Positions 35,619 to 45,831 of a stretch of 64,000 nucleotides of DNA are shown one piece after another (the stretch's first letter is position 1; the number at the start of each line of letters is the position of its first letter). A model generated the notes under the pieces. It was not told the DNA's origin. It did not search any database and saw only the letters and a list, made by a program, of their open reading frames with translations. Location of the stretch: assembly GCF_963678635.1 (NCBI RefSeq), contig NC_087063.1, positions 56,982,759-57,046,758 of the forward strand, in the 5' to 3' direction. The stretch is from Symsagittifera roscoffensis (lineage: Eukaryota > Xenacoelomorpha > Acoela > Convolutidae). The position numbers were made by a program, and so were the translations under genes.

Positions 35619-36523
35619 TGTAACATTCGTCTACTGCAGTCACACATGAGGCTTAAGAAAAATAGGCCCTATAACCACTGGCTCAAGGGTCAGGGACACT
35701 ATCTCTTGTGTTTTTCTACCTCAAGAACGGTCGGAGCCAGTTCGGTTCGTTTGTGACATGAGACTACGACCCGTTACAGCTTAAAGGCTACTACTAAAAT
35801 ATCCCCCCACTCTAGAATTAGAAACGTCCCCATACTTAGGTCTCTAGATACCCAAAATACATGAACGCCGTTAAAAACCGGGTTGGAACAATCCGTTAAG
35901 TTACTTTTTATTAGACAGTGGAACTTTGATCCATTTCAGATGGATCAACCTAAAACTCGCCTTACCTCAACATAACGATCATAAAACACACTCTAGAAAT
36001 TTAAATTAGTACTCACATTGTAGCACGCTCAAGAACCAGGAAGTAAATAAGTCGGTGAGCAACTCGAGAATCAATTAAGTAACTAAAATGAGTTTAATGT
36101 TAGTCAGTTTCAATAACAAGAACAAGTTTTTACTCTAGACTGTAAGTTCTCGTGAACCATTGGGACACTCTAGCTGTCCACCTTTCCACCGAAGGTTCAC
36201 TCTGGTCCAGTTAATAATAGTACTCCAATCACAACAATCCAGTTCGTGGGAATGCGCTCGTCTCTGTTTTAGATGGGACAGCTCTACTCTCGATTATTAT
36301 TGCTACTGAAATTGCGAATAGCAATTTCCCACTGATTTTTCTAGCAGCTTTCCCGCGTTTTTCACTCGAACGTTCTGACTTCTCTTTTCTGATTTTCAGT
36401 TATCGCGAGAAAATTGTGCATGACAGGTTCCATTCGAAATTTTGAAAAACTAAATTTCACTCCAAAATCAAGTGTTTTTTGCTTCTCTCAAGGTCAAACT
36501 TCCGAATATGACCGACTGGCACA
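35619..36523 (-). repeat. E2 3' LTR
   Basis: 905 bp; minus-strand sequence begins TGTGCCAGTCGG and ends CGAATGTTACA. It aligns end to end with 57656-58560, with about six substitutions (for example near 35699, 35846, 36064, 36073, 36174 and 36415). It has an 8-bp hairpin (GAAATTGC/GCAATTTC) at 36308-36328 and four CTCAAG motifs. Confidence 0.93.
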
Positions 36524-36952
36524 TACTCCCCGGACTCGAGATCGATGTCTTCATCGCGTGCTGTCTTCTGCCAGTGAGTCCCGGAAAACCGAGTGTTACT
36601 CAAGATACAGTGCCAGTGGTCATTTACAGAAGTTTGCAGCAAACTTAAGCTTATCTACACCCCAAAATTCACAGCCATGTAAAATTTTCACACTATCGCT
36701 AAACAGCAATCAAAATCTGCACACGCCTGCACCCTTGAATTCTTGCTTTCCAAGCCAATCATTTAAAATTTCTTTTGTCCTATTCAATCAGGAAATTGTC
36801 ATGCAGCATTTTGATTTATATAATAAATATAGTATATTAATAACAATATTTGCTTTGTTAAAACTTCTTTTTCGTGAATCCAAGTTTCACCCGGATCCAC
36901 GCTCAAGCCCCCCTTTCCCTCTCAAGACTCAAGATCCATTCGAGCCACCTGC
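36524..36952 (-). other. E2 3' untranslated region with polypurine-like tract
   Basis: Lies between the stop of the large second frame and the 3' LTR. The 12 bases next to the LTR (plus strand TACTCCCCGGAC, 36524-36535) read GTCCGGGGAGTA in sense and are the best polypurine-tract candidate; the same 12 bases flank the right LTR at 58577-58588. Three CTCAAG motifs are packed into 36901-36935. Confidence 0.7.
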
Positions 36953-39900
36953 TCATCTCGCACTCTTCGCCTTGGAGGTACTGCACCCTGAAGTACTAGA
37001 TACGGCAAGCTGTCTTAACAGTTCCTCTTCATCATCGGAGCTAATCACAATCTCCTCCCAAGCCTTCAGCTGCTCGTAGGATCGCATCCATTCTCTTTGC
37101 TCTTGCAACCTCTTTGCTTGGTTGGGTAGTGCCTTCACCCTAGATTCCCGGTTCAAACAAAAGGAGTTGTGCAGGCTCAAGCTCACGTTCTTCGCCAGGT
37201 CCTCCTCTAGTATCGATTCCCTCGCCTTGGTATTGTCTCTAGACATTTTACCCACTCTCTTCCATCCTGTCGTGATTGCATTACGATGGGTTAACAGGGG
37301 TCTCTTGAAAGCTTCCGGCCCAATCTCGGCCTGGAACTGTCGATACTCCTTTCGATGTTTTCTCATGTGATCTTTCGTTGTCATGTACAACCAGGACGTC
37401 AGCGTCGCCCGAAACCATGGGAAGTACCTCAAACGGCTCCAGACATGTCTGACTTCCGTTGGTATGGCGAATACCTTGCACGCAGTCTCAAACAACTCGA
37501 GTCTCCTACTGTAGTCTATCGCGTATATTGACTCTGCCGTTGGCGTCCCCACTTCCCGATACTTTGTTATATTCTCTTCTATCCATCTCAGAGCCAAGAT
37601 CGTACTCACTACCAAGATCGTCACCTTCTGTCGGTGATCCGGTAGTCCGATCGACCGGATTTCTTCCATATCCCACACCAGGCAAAGGTTCTTGTGATCT
37701 GGATACCACACCGTTTGCGCTAAACAGTGGCATGGGCATTCTCCATGGGTGATTTCAATGCTCCTGAGGTTACGCTCCCCCGAGGCTTCCAAGAGAGGCT
37801 CAAGCTCCATCATTTTCTCATGTATCGTGTCGTTATCTTCCAGGTTTGGAGCACTTCCCACAGGTTTTCCGATCACGTTTGGTCTCTCGTGATCGCTTGT
37901 GTTCTCTCTCTCCAACTTCAAAAGTTCTTCTCCCCAGATTTCACTCAAGTCATCTCTCAATTCTTTTGGTACTGTCCCTCTGATTTTTCTCAACAACTTG
38001 TGCGAGTGATGCGATATCCGAGCCAACCTCACGCACTTGGGCACTGAGAAGGCCTTGTCCACCAGTACTGTCTGGCTGGATGCTTCCACCATCACCATGT
38101 GCAGTGGGTAGTGACTTCCGCACAAGTTGGCCATCATTGACCCTATCAGCGATTTCGCGTTCAATGGCAAGCCATAAGCTTCGCTCATGGGAAATCCCAT
38201 TTCCGCCTCGAGACCAACCTTCCAGCTCCGGATGTGATTTTGAGTCACCTGCAACACCCCGGGCCATGATTCTACGCTCAACGCCAACACTAAATGATGT
38301 TCAGATTCTAGTCTTTCCAGTGACTGCAGACTACACATTCTCGAGAAGAATCCGAGAGCTGTCGCTATATTCACCGTGGTTCTCGCGTAACACTCCGCTA
38401 CTATTTGCACTTCACTTTTCTCCCTTTCTGTTATGTCTTCGAACCAAGTGACCAGGTCTTCTTTTTGAAATGACAGTATTCTAACGCATGACCGTCCATC
38501 GCAGGTGTGCTCTCCGCTTCCACACGTCGAATCCAGACAGCTACCCGGCTCCAATTTCTTTGCTGACCCGGGATTACTAGTCTTTTCGCTTGGCTCTTGC
38601 ATCTGAGGTGAAATTAGCTTATGCAGCACACTCAACCTTGCCAGATCTTCATCTTCCGTTGGTGCTAACCTCACTCGCTCGGTGGTTTCCTCGATCAGAC
38701 TCGCGTGGGGATGTGGACACCAGGAGGGTCTTAATAGCTTCCATACCACTCCCAAGTTCGTGGTTAACAAGCCATTTCCATCGCCCATGTTCACTTCAAC
38801 TCTCTTGTTTGAACGCGGTATGCTCACCACCTCTGGTGTTTTCTCAAGAATCAGGCCCAGGCTCGGCCCCTCTTTTTCCACCGCGTCTATTTCCATTATT
38901 CTTTCTGTCCAAAACTTCAGTAGCTCCGCTACCTCATGGTTCCTGTGGGCGCCTCCAGCTTCCGAGTCTAAGAAGGGGTTGTAGGCCATTCCCATCACTC
39001 CAGACACATATTGGTATTCCCCCTTCTCGCTGATTCTCGAGTATTGCTCTGACGAGGCCAGGTTACGGTGAACATCATGTTCTTCTTCGAACTTCTTATT
39101 ATAAAACCTCCGTACCTCGTCTAGCTTCCTATGGTTCTCTAGGGATAGTCTGGAACCCTCTTCCTTTTCTATTCCTGTGCTCTGATACACGTTCAAGATG
39201 ACCGTTGAGACTCTTTTTTCCATGGTTTTGCTTACGCTTGCTCTCTGTTGGCATGCCAGGATGGTGCTATCAGACATCATCGACATTATCCATCTCAAGA
39301 AACACGTGGCATCCTTTCTTCTGGCCAGGCTCAAGCCTGAGTTGTCCCTGGCTACGTGTTGCATCAGTGCCTGATACACATCTAGCTTCTTGCTTCCCAA
39401 CTTCAGCCTGTCATACGAGGTCAGTGTTTCCAACTCTATCCCCACCAGACTCCAGGTGAACATTAATTGTCCTGCAGTTCTAACGAAGGGATTCGCCATT
39501 AATGGTGGTGCTGATGAGGGTGTCCTCATTGCTTCTTCAAAATGATCCTTCAACAAACTCTGCCAGGACCTCTTCAGATGATTTGCCATTTCTATTCTAT
39601 TAACCTCGGCCTTTTGCTGGGTGGCCCAATTGCGTCGCTTGCGAGCTACTCCACTGTCCAACTTCTTCCAGCAGTCCTCCATTTCTTTCAATGTTTCAAG
39701 GGCCACCCACCACGTCCGGGAGGTGTTCCTCGTCTTGTTCCTTTCCAATGGATCACTTGTCACTCGCTTGCCCGTGGCCTGGTGTGCCTTCGAGATCCAT
39801 TCTTTGCCGACATCTACTTCCCATGTCTGTCCGTTCGTTGAACCTCTCTTCACGTTTATCTTCTGAGGCTTGAAGTCTTCCTCCGATGTCGAACTGGTGG

Positions 39901-42900
39901 AAACCTCTATTTCCCTCTCTACTTCAAGTGGTCTTCTGAGCTCCGAGCTGCTCTTGTATGCCGCCGTCTTGCATCGAGCCAAAACCATGGGCGCCGTCTC
40001 TCTCAAGTTTCCTTCCGAAACAGCATCCACTGAAGGACTACCCAATCCTTCCACTTCTCTCTTCCTCTTGCGAGTCTTCACATCTCTACTTGAGGGTGTT
40101 GTGGCTACCATCACTGATTCGACCTCTCCATCCACTCCTTCCAACTCTTGCCTCCCCCCTGCTCGAGCCTTAAGGATATTAGTACTTTTAATCATATTAC
40201 TAGTCCCAACCTTATCCCTTTTTATATCATCAACCATTTTATCTACAGTTTTTTGTCTCCGAGTAGAGCTGTCCTCACATTTTTCTTCTCTAGTCTTCGA
40301 TCGTGAATTCCTCAGCTCTACCAGCTTGCTCAGTAGCTCTTTTCTCGCCTTCTCATCCAGGCCCGTTCCTATCAGAAGCGGTTCTCCAAATCTTACGACT
40401 GTGTCCCACAGTTCCTCCTTGAATTTGTCCAGCGTCGTCTCGCTGCCCACTTCTTGATTGAATTCTTCCAAGAACTCCTGCCGAGCATCGTCCTTCAGTG
40501 ATCCCAGGAATATGTCCCTGTTCCCTTCGAAAGTGTTTTTTTCCCTTTCCTCCGAGCTCAAGAGTATCATCCCCATATTGAAGGTCTCACTTGTCAATGG
40601 CAATTCCAGATTCTTCCGGGGGGACGGAATCAGTGGTGGTGTGGCAGTATCTGACCAATTCTCCTCGCTCAAGTCTTTCAACAGCTCTTGAGTGGTGAGC
40701 TCCTCCCCTGATGGCCCTGGTTCAGGCGTATTCCCCACTTCCATGTCTTCACCGGCTTCACCGAGAGTTTCATCCATACTCTCTTCTTCTGACTCATGTC
40801 TCCTTCTCTCGAGAATTTTCTTAAATCGGTCCTCGACGGGTCCACTCCTCTTGTCTCCAGGCGTGTCCACGGACAGTGGTGATGGTGTCGTAGGATCCAG
40901 CTTTTTGTATTCCGTCAGTGCTACATGCAGTTGACCTGCTGCATCTAGTTCTGTTCCCTCCTGTCTTATTTCCACCTGTTCCAAGCCATAGGGTGCCTTA
41001 TATTTTCTCGTGGCAAATTTCATGTCGTCCACCAATGCGACGTGCCCCTCCATCACGATCATCCTGCCATCATCCCATATGGGTAACATGTTCTCAAGTC
41101 CCTCCTTCTCTAGAGTTCTCAAGACCTTCCACACCTCATACCCTGGGGGCTGCGAACCTCTACTCTTTTTCGCTTGCGTCGTCCACGAATTTACCTTCAT
41201 CTCGCTGGTATGGAAGTAGACCGCCGCCGTGTAGCCAATGAACAGGGGGTCCCAGCCATCAGTGAAATCCTTCTGCATTTCCTCCGTCGTCATCTTCGCC
41301 ATTATGGAGGGAACTACCAAGGGACTATTCATTCCTAAGGTCATCCTCCTGACTATTGGGAACTCAGGCATGGTGGCTGGGAGGATTTCTTTCTCCATTA
41401 TGGTCTCCAGCTCCCTCTTCACCAGTGCGAAGCACTCCTTCCAGGCAGGAATTCTCAAGATTTCTCGTCCGTCCGCCGTCAATGGGTTCAAGTTCCAGAA
41501 TTTGGGATACATTTCGATGGGACCGTCTCGCTTGCCTCCCATTCTACATTGCATTTGCCCCCTGAAGTTGTACACTATTAGCTCGGCATCTTTCACCTTT
41601 CCAAAGAGTACCGTGTTGCTCATTCGCCCTCTGAGCACCTCCTGCTGACACCAATTTAACGCCGTCCCATCCAGTATACTGATAAGACTCAAGTGCGTTA
41701 CAGAGTGACGATACGTTGTCACCAGGGGGTCTGGGAACGCGTACGTCACTGCTGGACCATAAATGCAGGTCACCACCTCCTCTAGGCCCCGGATTATCCC
41801 CATTGGGTCCGACCTCATTGCCAGGCATAGGTCCGTCAGCAGAGGCATCCCTCTGTTCGTCTTCTTCCATTCTTCTCTCGAAGTTGGATTCTCATCTTCA
41901 CCCGTCATGTGCCGATTTTGCATCATGAGGTATTGTACTAGCAACGTCTTCAACCCTGCGGCACACTTGTAGGAGCTGGTTTCAATGCTCGTGTGGACTC
42001 TCCCCATAGACAGAGGCTCTCCATATTCCATTAATCGATGAAACGACACCAATTCCCCATGAGTCAAGAGTACTAGTGCCAGGTACCCATCAACTCGAAG
42101 TGTCTCCACTCCCCGACTAAACATGTATGCTGGGCCCATGTTGAACAAGTATCTGGGGTAGACCAAATACAGGGCCAAGAGCAGGCTGATGGGCATGCCC
42201 AGTATCTCCTGCACGAAGGCTCCAAAGATAGTCGCCGTGGTACCGAATATTCCTGCCAAGAATTCCTTCTCCCAGCAAGGACTCAAGAACTTGAGAATCT
42301 CGTAATCCCTCCTAGTCTTTAATTCGCCTTTGGCGTGCTCTCTCCAGAACCCTCCAATCGTCACCTCATTGGCGGCCGAGACAAATCTAGCCACCGTCAT
42401 GTCTCTTGTTTCGGCCAGCTCCAGTTGTTTCTCCAGAAAACTCCAGACTTGTTTCACGAGGGGTGGTGCTTCCTCCCTTGTCTTATTCGTGGCGTTCTCC
42501 AGCCTTGGTGTCAAAAATGGCCACCAGCCATTCTCTTGAGTCAAACGATATTTCATCGATTCTAATTGCTTTTCCGTCTCGGCCACATTTCTTCTCTCGT
42601 TACTGGGACCTCTAGACCTGCTGGTGGAGTTTGTGATCTTCACATCCATACTCCGAAACCACAAGCTGGCCGTTAATTTGCTTATCGCCGGGTGATCTTC
42701 CCCGATGACTGGGCTGAACTTGAGTTGCCTGGCAAAGTTCGATATCTCTAGCAAGAGCACCTCGTCTAATACGATCAGGATGTCGGCTAGTCCATAAAAG
42801 CCCCTCAGTGCATGAGATATGTCCGCCCATGCCGCCGCCAATTCTGACTTGCGAAGCCTCAGGTTCGATGGCTCCAACTCCCGATTGGGAGCTGCCATTA

Positions 42901-44449
42901 GAATCCGCCATTCATTCCCTTCTGCTATCAGGATCAAGACCGCGTACACGAACTGTAGGGCGGGTGGCATATTCGCGTATCCAGGGGATGTGGTAAACAC
43001 CACCTTCGTCTTGGACCCGAATCTCGAGACAACTTTCTCTTGCACTTCATTCATCGCCGCAAACAACGCTTGAATGGCTTCCCATATCTTCCTCGATGTC
43101 GGAATTTCATCGCCCTTTAGTTGCTCAAGAAGTCCCATCGCGTGCAGGTGATCATTCATTCCTGCAAACAACAGCAGCTCAGGTTCACAGGGCATCTCCG
43201 ACTTTATTGCCACCACCAGAGTTAACATCTGATTCAATTCAGCTCCTGGCAAAGAGTATATCAAAGTCTCCGGCCAGAACAACTTGGGAGACGTTCCTTC
43301 GAAGTCTGATCCCGCCACAATGACTACTCTCGCAGCAGCTGGATCTGCTCTATCATAAACTGCTAGGGTTTTGGCCAGCTGTGTACTCCCACAGGGCTTC
43401 CCGTACCTGGGATCTTCCGCCAATTTCGAGCCTTCGTAAGCGGCATCTGGCAATCCCGTTCCTCCCGGATTGAGTAGCTTGTCTACCACCTTTAGCTGTG
43501 CCGGGGTTGCCAACCTGATCCTGGCGATGCTAGTTCGGTGCTTGGGAGGTTCTGCTATAAGTCCAGGACTCCCCAGCAGCTTGAGAGGTCTGTAGTTAAT
43601 GGTTCCCATGATCGCTTTTGTGGGAATTCCAGTCAGGTCTGTGGTCTCCATCAACTTCGCTCTCGAGAAGTGCGCCTCATGAGCTTTCAACCAGTCCACG
43701 CAATGATGCCTATTCAAATCCTCGTGTGACACTCGTTCGATCCCCAGGGTTTCCGCCAATTCTCGCCTGCATTCCAAACTCTCTAGATCCAGTTCTTTCA
43801 CCTTCTCAGGATATCTCAAGCGAGCGGTCTCCATAGACTTCTTTTCCCGTTTGCTCTCTGCCACTACCACTGAGGATATCGCCGAGCCTGGAGGTGTTGA
43901 TGACGTCACCTCCTCAGACTCCATTGGCGTGGCACTCTGCAATCTGGTCTGGCTGCTCCTTGAACTGTCTCTAGTGTCAACTCTCGGTCCCAAGCGACCA
44001 GACAAGGCCCTTGAGGCAAGGAATGGTGGGTTCGGAGGTGGTCCTAATGTGAATTGGGCTGTCTCTAGCAGATCCGCCTCCAGCGCGTTTATGTGTTCTT
44101 GGAAGACGTCGTTCAGCCACTCTGCTCCCCTCGGTCTATCAAAATGGATTCCATCACTGGAGGTGTCTTCAGGGAATCCCTCTTTCTCCATGCGCTCTGC
44201 CACGTCCAACAGTCTGACAGGGAGCACACTCTTCCGGTGGATGTCTCTTATCACCTTGTTTAGGTTCCGCACCTTCTCGTTCATCTCCAAGGCGTGCTGA
44301 TCAAACATCATGTTGTAGGGGACAGTACATATCGTCAACAGGATGGGGTCCATCTGAATCCTCAGTTCCTCAAGAAGGCAGCTCACCTTATCATGCAGCC
44401 TTGTTATTTTCCTCGCTTCACCCCTTGATACATCGTTGGTCCCGACCAT
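36953..44449 (-). CDS. E2 second large protein, main part (2498 aa; SGNH domains)
   Basis: Begins in mid-domain: together with the end of the 44449-45831 frame it makes an SGNH/GDSL hydrolase fold. GTND (residues 3-6) is block III and DGIH (99-102) is block V, while the GDS of block I is in the upstream frame. A second SGNH-like module spans about 372-602: AGSD (379-382), LPGAE (400-404), AGMND (429-433) and a block-V-like EDHP with His586. Residues 731-770 are hydrophobic. About 1230-1330 is acidic and disordered. Roughly 1450-2498 is a conserved domain of unknown role shared with E3, with motifs WCPHP (about 1909) and PCHCLAQTVWYP (about 2238). The C terminus has IVISSDDEEE (2467-2476), resembling a SUMO-interacting motif. 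SGNH enzymes hydrolyse esters; what these act on is unknown. The first Met overlaps the upstream stop (TGATG), so reinitiation is possible, but a frameshift mutation or -1 recoding better explains a domain split in two. Confidence 0.8.
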   Translation of the reverse strand: MVGTNDVSRGEARKITRLHDKVSCLLEELRIQMDPILLTICTVPYNMMFDQHALEMNEKVRNLNKVIRDIHRKSVLPVRLLDVAERMEKEGFPEDTSSDGIHFDRPRGAEWLNDVFQEHINALEADLLETAQFTLGPPPNPPFLASRALSGRLGPRVDTRDSSRSSQTRLQSATPMESEEVTSSTPPGSAISSVVVAESKREKKSMETARLRYPEKVKELDLESLECRRELAETLGIERVSHEDLNRHHCVDWLKAHEAHFSRAKLMETTDLTGIPTKAIMGTINYRPLKLLGSPGLIAEPPKHRTSIARIRLATPAQLKVVDKLLNPGGTGLPDAAYEGSKLAEDPRYGKPCGSTQLAKTLAVYDRADPAAARVVIVAGSDFEGTSPKLFWPETLIYSLPGAELNQMLTLVVAIKSEMPCEPELLLFAGMNDHLHAMGLLEQLKGDEIPTSRKIWEAIQALFAAMNEVQEKVVSRFGSKTKVVFTTSPGYANMPPALQFVYAVLILIAEGNEWRILMAAPNRELEPSNLRLRKSELAAAWADISHALRGFYGLADILIVLDEVLLLEISNFARQLKFSPVIGEDHPAISKLTASLWFRSMDVKITNSTSRSRGPSNERRNVAETEKQLESMKYRLTQENGWWPFLTPRLENATNKTREEAPPLVKQVWSFLEKQLELAETRDMTVARFVSAANEVTIGGFWREHAKGELKTRRDYEILKFLSPCWEKEFLAGIFGTTATIFGAFVQEILGMPISLLLALYLVYPRYLFNMGPAYMFSRGVETLRVDGYLALVLLTHGELVSFHRLMEYGEPLSMGRVHTSIETSSYKCAAGLKTLLVQYLMMQNRHMTGEDENPTSREEWKKTNRGMPLLTDLCLAMRSDPMGIIRGLEEVVTCIYGPAVTYAFPDPLVTTYRHSVTHLSLISILDGTALNWCQQEVLRGRMSNTVLFGKVKDAELIVYNFRGQMQCRMGGKRDGPIEMYPKFWNLNPLTADGREILRIPAWKECFALVKRELETIMEKEILPATMPEFPIVRRMTLGMNSPLVVPSIMAKMTTEEMQKDFTDGWDPLFIGYTAAVYFHTSEMKVNSWTTQAKKSRGSQPPGYEVWKVLRTLEKEGLENMLPIWDDGRMIVMEGHVALVDDMKFATRKYKAPYGLEQVEIRQEGTELDAAGQLHVALTEYKKLDPTTPSPLSVDTPGDKRSGPVEDRFKKILERRRHESEEESMDETLGEAGEDMEVGNTPEPGPSGEELTTQELLKDLSEENWSDTATPPLIPSPRKNLELPLTSETFNMGMILLSSEEREKNTFEGNRDIFLGSLKDDARQEFLEEFNQEVGSETTLDKFKEELWDTVVRFGEPLLIGTGLDEKARKELLSKLVELRNSRSKTREEKCEDSSTRRQKTVDKMVDDIKRDKVGTSNMIKSTNILKARAGGRQELEGVDGEVESVMVATTPSSRDVKTRKRKREVEGLGSPSVDAVSEGNLRETAPMVLARCKTAAYKSSSELRRPLEVEREIEVSTSSTSEEDFKPQKINVKRGSTNGQTWEVDVGKEWISKAHQATGKRVTSDPLERNKTRNTSRTWWVALETLKEMEDCWKKLDSGVARKRRNWATQQKAEVNRIEMANHLKRSWQSLLKDHFEEAMRTPSSAPPLMANPFVRTAGQLMFTWSLVGIELETLTSYDRLKLGSKKLDVYQALMQHVARDNSGLSLARRKDATCFLRWIMSMMSDSTILACQQRASVSKTMEKRVSTVILNVYQSTGIEKEEGSRLSLENHRKLDEVRRFYNKKFEEEHDVHRNLASSEQYSRISEKGEYQYVSGVMGMAYNPFLDSEAGGAHRNHEVAELLKFWTERIMEIDAVEKEGPSLGLILEKTPEVVSIPRSNKRVEVNMGDGNGLLTTNLGVVWKLLRPSWCPHPHASLIEETTERVRLAPTEDEDLARLSVLHKLISPQMQEPSEKTSNPGSAKKLEPGSCLDSTCGSGEHTCDGRSCVRILSFQKEDLVTWFEDITEREKSEVQIVAECYARTTVNIATALGFFSRMCSLQSLERLESEHHLVLALSVESWPGVLQVTQNHIRSWKVGLEAEMGFPMSEAYGLPLNAKSLIGSMMANLCGSHYPLHMVMVEASSQTVLVDKAFSVPKCVRLARISHHSHKLLRKIRGTVPKELRDDLSEIWGEELLKLERENTSDHERPNVIGKPVGSAPNLEDNDTIHEKMMELEPLLEASGERNLRSIEITHGECPCHCLAQTVWYPDHKNLCLVWDMEEIRSIGLPDHRQKVTILVVSTILALRWIEENITKYREVGTPTAESIYAIDYSRRLELFETACKVFAIPTEVRHVWSRLRYFPWFRATLTSWLYMTTKDHMRKHRKEYRQFQAEIGPEAFKRPLLTHRNAITTGWKRVGKMSRDNTKARESILEEDLAKNVSLSLHNSFCLNRESRVKALPNQAKRLQEQREWMRSYEQLKAWEEIVISSDDEEELLRQLAVSSTSGCSTSKAKSAR

Positions 44450-45831
44450 CAGGGTCCCGTGTATACTTTGGTCATCCCCAGCATGTCAAGCGTTGCCAGC
44501 ATCTGTGGCGTGGCAGCTCCAGCGAAACTCAAGATTCCCGTCTGCCAGTGCGATCGGATCCGGGTCAACACCCGCACCAGGCTGTCCCCTACGATTAGGT
44601 GAACCGCACCTTCTGGTACCCGGGGTGCCGCCAAGTACTGCACCCAGGCCGCATCATGAAAGCAGTCTCTCCTAGCTTTCTGCTCCGCACTCCAGTCCAG
44701 CCGATTGTGCCTGTGGTACCTCCCCTCTGTATTCTTCTTATAACTCGAGATCACGACACTCCTAACCGGCTGTTCCCTCCACGTCGGGGGAAGCTCCGGT
44801 CTTGCCGAACTCTCACGACTCTTTTGTCGCAATCTCTCGCCCAGTTCTCTCAGACGCGATGAGCCGCCGCTCACCTGACTGTCACTCGAGGTCGAGGTTG
44901 GGGTATATCCCGGCAGCTCCACATCCATCAGTGGGCGTATGGGTTGCGTCTCTAGGCTACGCAAGGAAGACGTTGCGTCATTCGGTATCCAAACTTCCAA
45001 CCCTTCACTCATGTGTTCTCGGGCCTCGCGGTCAAGGTTGAACCGTGCTCTTGCTCTGGGGGCTTCATCCAACTCCATACGTGACTCTGGCCTCGAGCTG
45101 GTGACCACTCGCTCCTTCGGCCTGGCTCCCTTCTGTGCATCAAGCTCGCGTTGTCGTTGTTCTATTCTGTCCAATTCCGACCTCAGTTGATCACGATTTG
45201 CGGCGTTCTCCCGCACCCTTAACTCCTGTTGATGTTCAGCTTTTTGCATCTCAAGCAACCTCAGAGCCTGGTCTCGCTCGTTGACCGCCTGGTCCCTTTC
45301 CAGCTGAACCTTCTCCCGATCCAGCTTTGCCTGATCCCGATCGAGGTTCGCCTTATTCCTTTCCTTCTGCGTCTTCTCGAGCTCTTTCTTTAGAACACCT
45401 AGATCCGGATATGCCTCGGTCGTCTGTTGCGTTCGTGACATCGATGGCACCCTACTCGAGCTCTGGCTTGTGGATCTTACTGTTGGCCTAGTCGGTAGTG
45501 GGAATTCCCCTGCGCCATATTCGGTATTGTTATTCAGGCCAGGATTCCTTGCCAAGTCAAAGCCCCTTACTCCTCCATCCACATTCCAAGACAACCATCT
45601 GGTCTGTTCCTGATTTGATATTCCCTCGGTGGTGTAGCCGACCATCAAGACAGCCTCCGTCGCAGACTCCCTGCACTCACCCTGTTCTTCCAACTGGAGG
45701 ATGGCATTCAGCATTACCGCCATTCTCTCGTCTATCTGGGTATAATCCAGGTCCCTCAGGCGTCTGTACAGCTCATCAAGAGTGGGCTTCTTCAGGGCCG
45801 CGGGCACGGATTTCCATAATCGGTCTGCCAT
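44449..45831 (-). CDS. E2 second large protein, N-terminal part (460 aa)
   Basis: Starts with a clear ATG and is the N-terminal piece of the giant second frame. Residues 1-110 are helical without a known domain. About 150-245 is a strongly charged heptad-like coiled coil (runs of LDRDQAKLDRE type). About 245-400 is Arg/Ser-rich and probably disordered. The end holds HLIVGDSLVR (GDS at 415-417, Ser417 the predicted nucleophile) and GAATPQ, blocks I and II of an SGNH/GDSL hydrolase. The frame then stops at TGA (44451-44449), while blocks III and V continue in the -1 frame at once. The 520-base spacer upstream means it is translated separately from Pol, perhaps from a subgenomic or spliced RNA. 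Coiled coil plus SGNH recalls, loosely, the esterase domains reported in ORF1 proteins of some CR1-type LINEs. Confidence 0.8.
   Translation of the reverse strand: MADRLWKSVPAALKKPTLDELYRRLRDLDYTQIDERMAVMLNAILQLEEQGECRESATEAVLMVGYTTEGISNQEQTRWLSWNVDGGVRGFDLARNPGLNNNTEYGAGEFPLPTRPTVRSTSQSSSRVPSMSRTQQTTEAYPDLGVLKKELEKTQKERNKANLDRDQAKLDREKVQLERDQAVNERDQALRLLEMQKAEHQQELRVRENAANRDQLRSELDRIEQRQRELDAQKGARPKERVVTSSRPESRMELDEAPRARARFNLDREAREHMSEGLEVWIPNDATSSLRSLETQPIRPLMDVELPGYTPTSTSSDSQVSGGSSRLRELGERLRQKSRESSARPELPPTWREQPVRSVVISSYKKNTEGRYHRHNRLDWSAEQKARRDCFHDAAWVQYLAAPRVPEGAVHLIVGDSLVRVLTRIRSHWQTGILSFAGAATPQMLATLDMLGMTKVYTGP

Noticed and set aside
37122-45000. Many plus-strand open frames of 60-220 codons across E2's second large frame
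   Set aside because: They are mirror images of a long, GC-richer coding frame on the minus strand and show no domains of their own.
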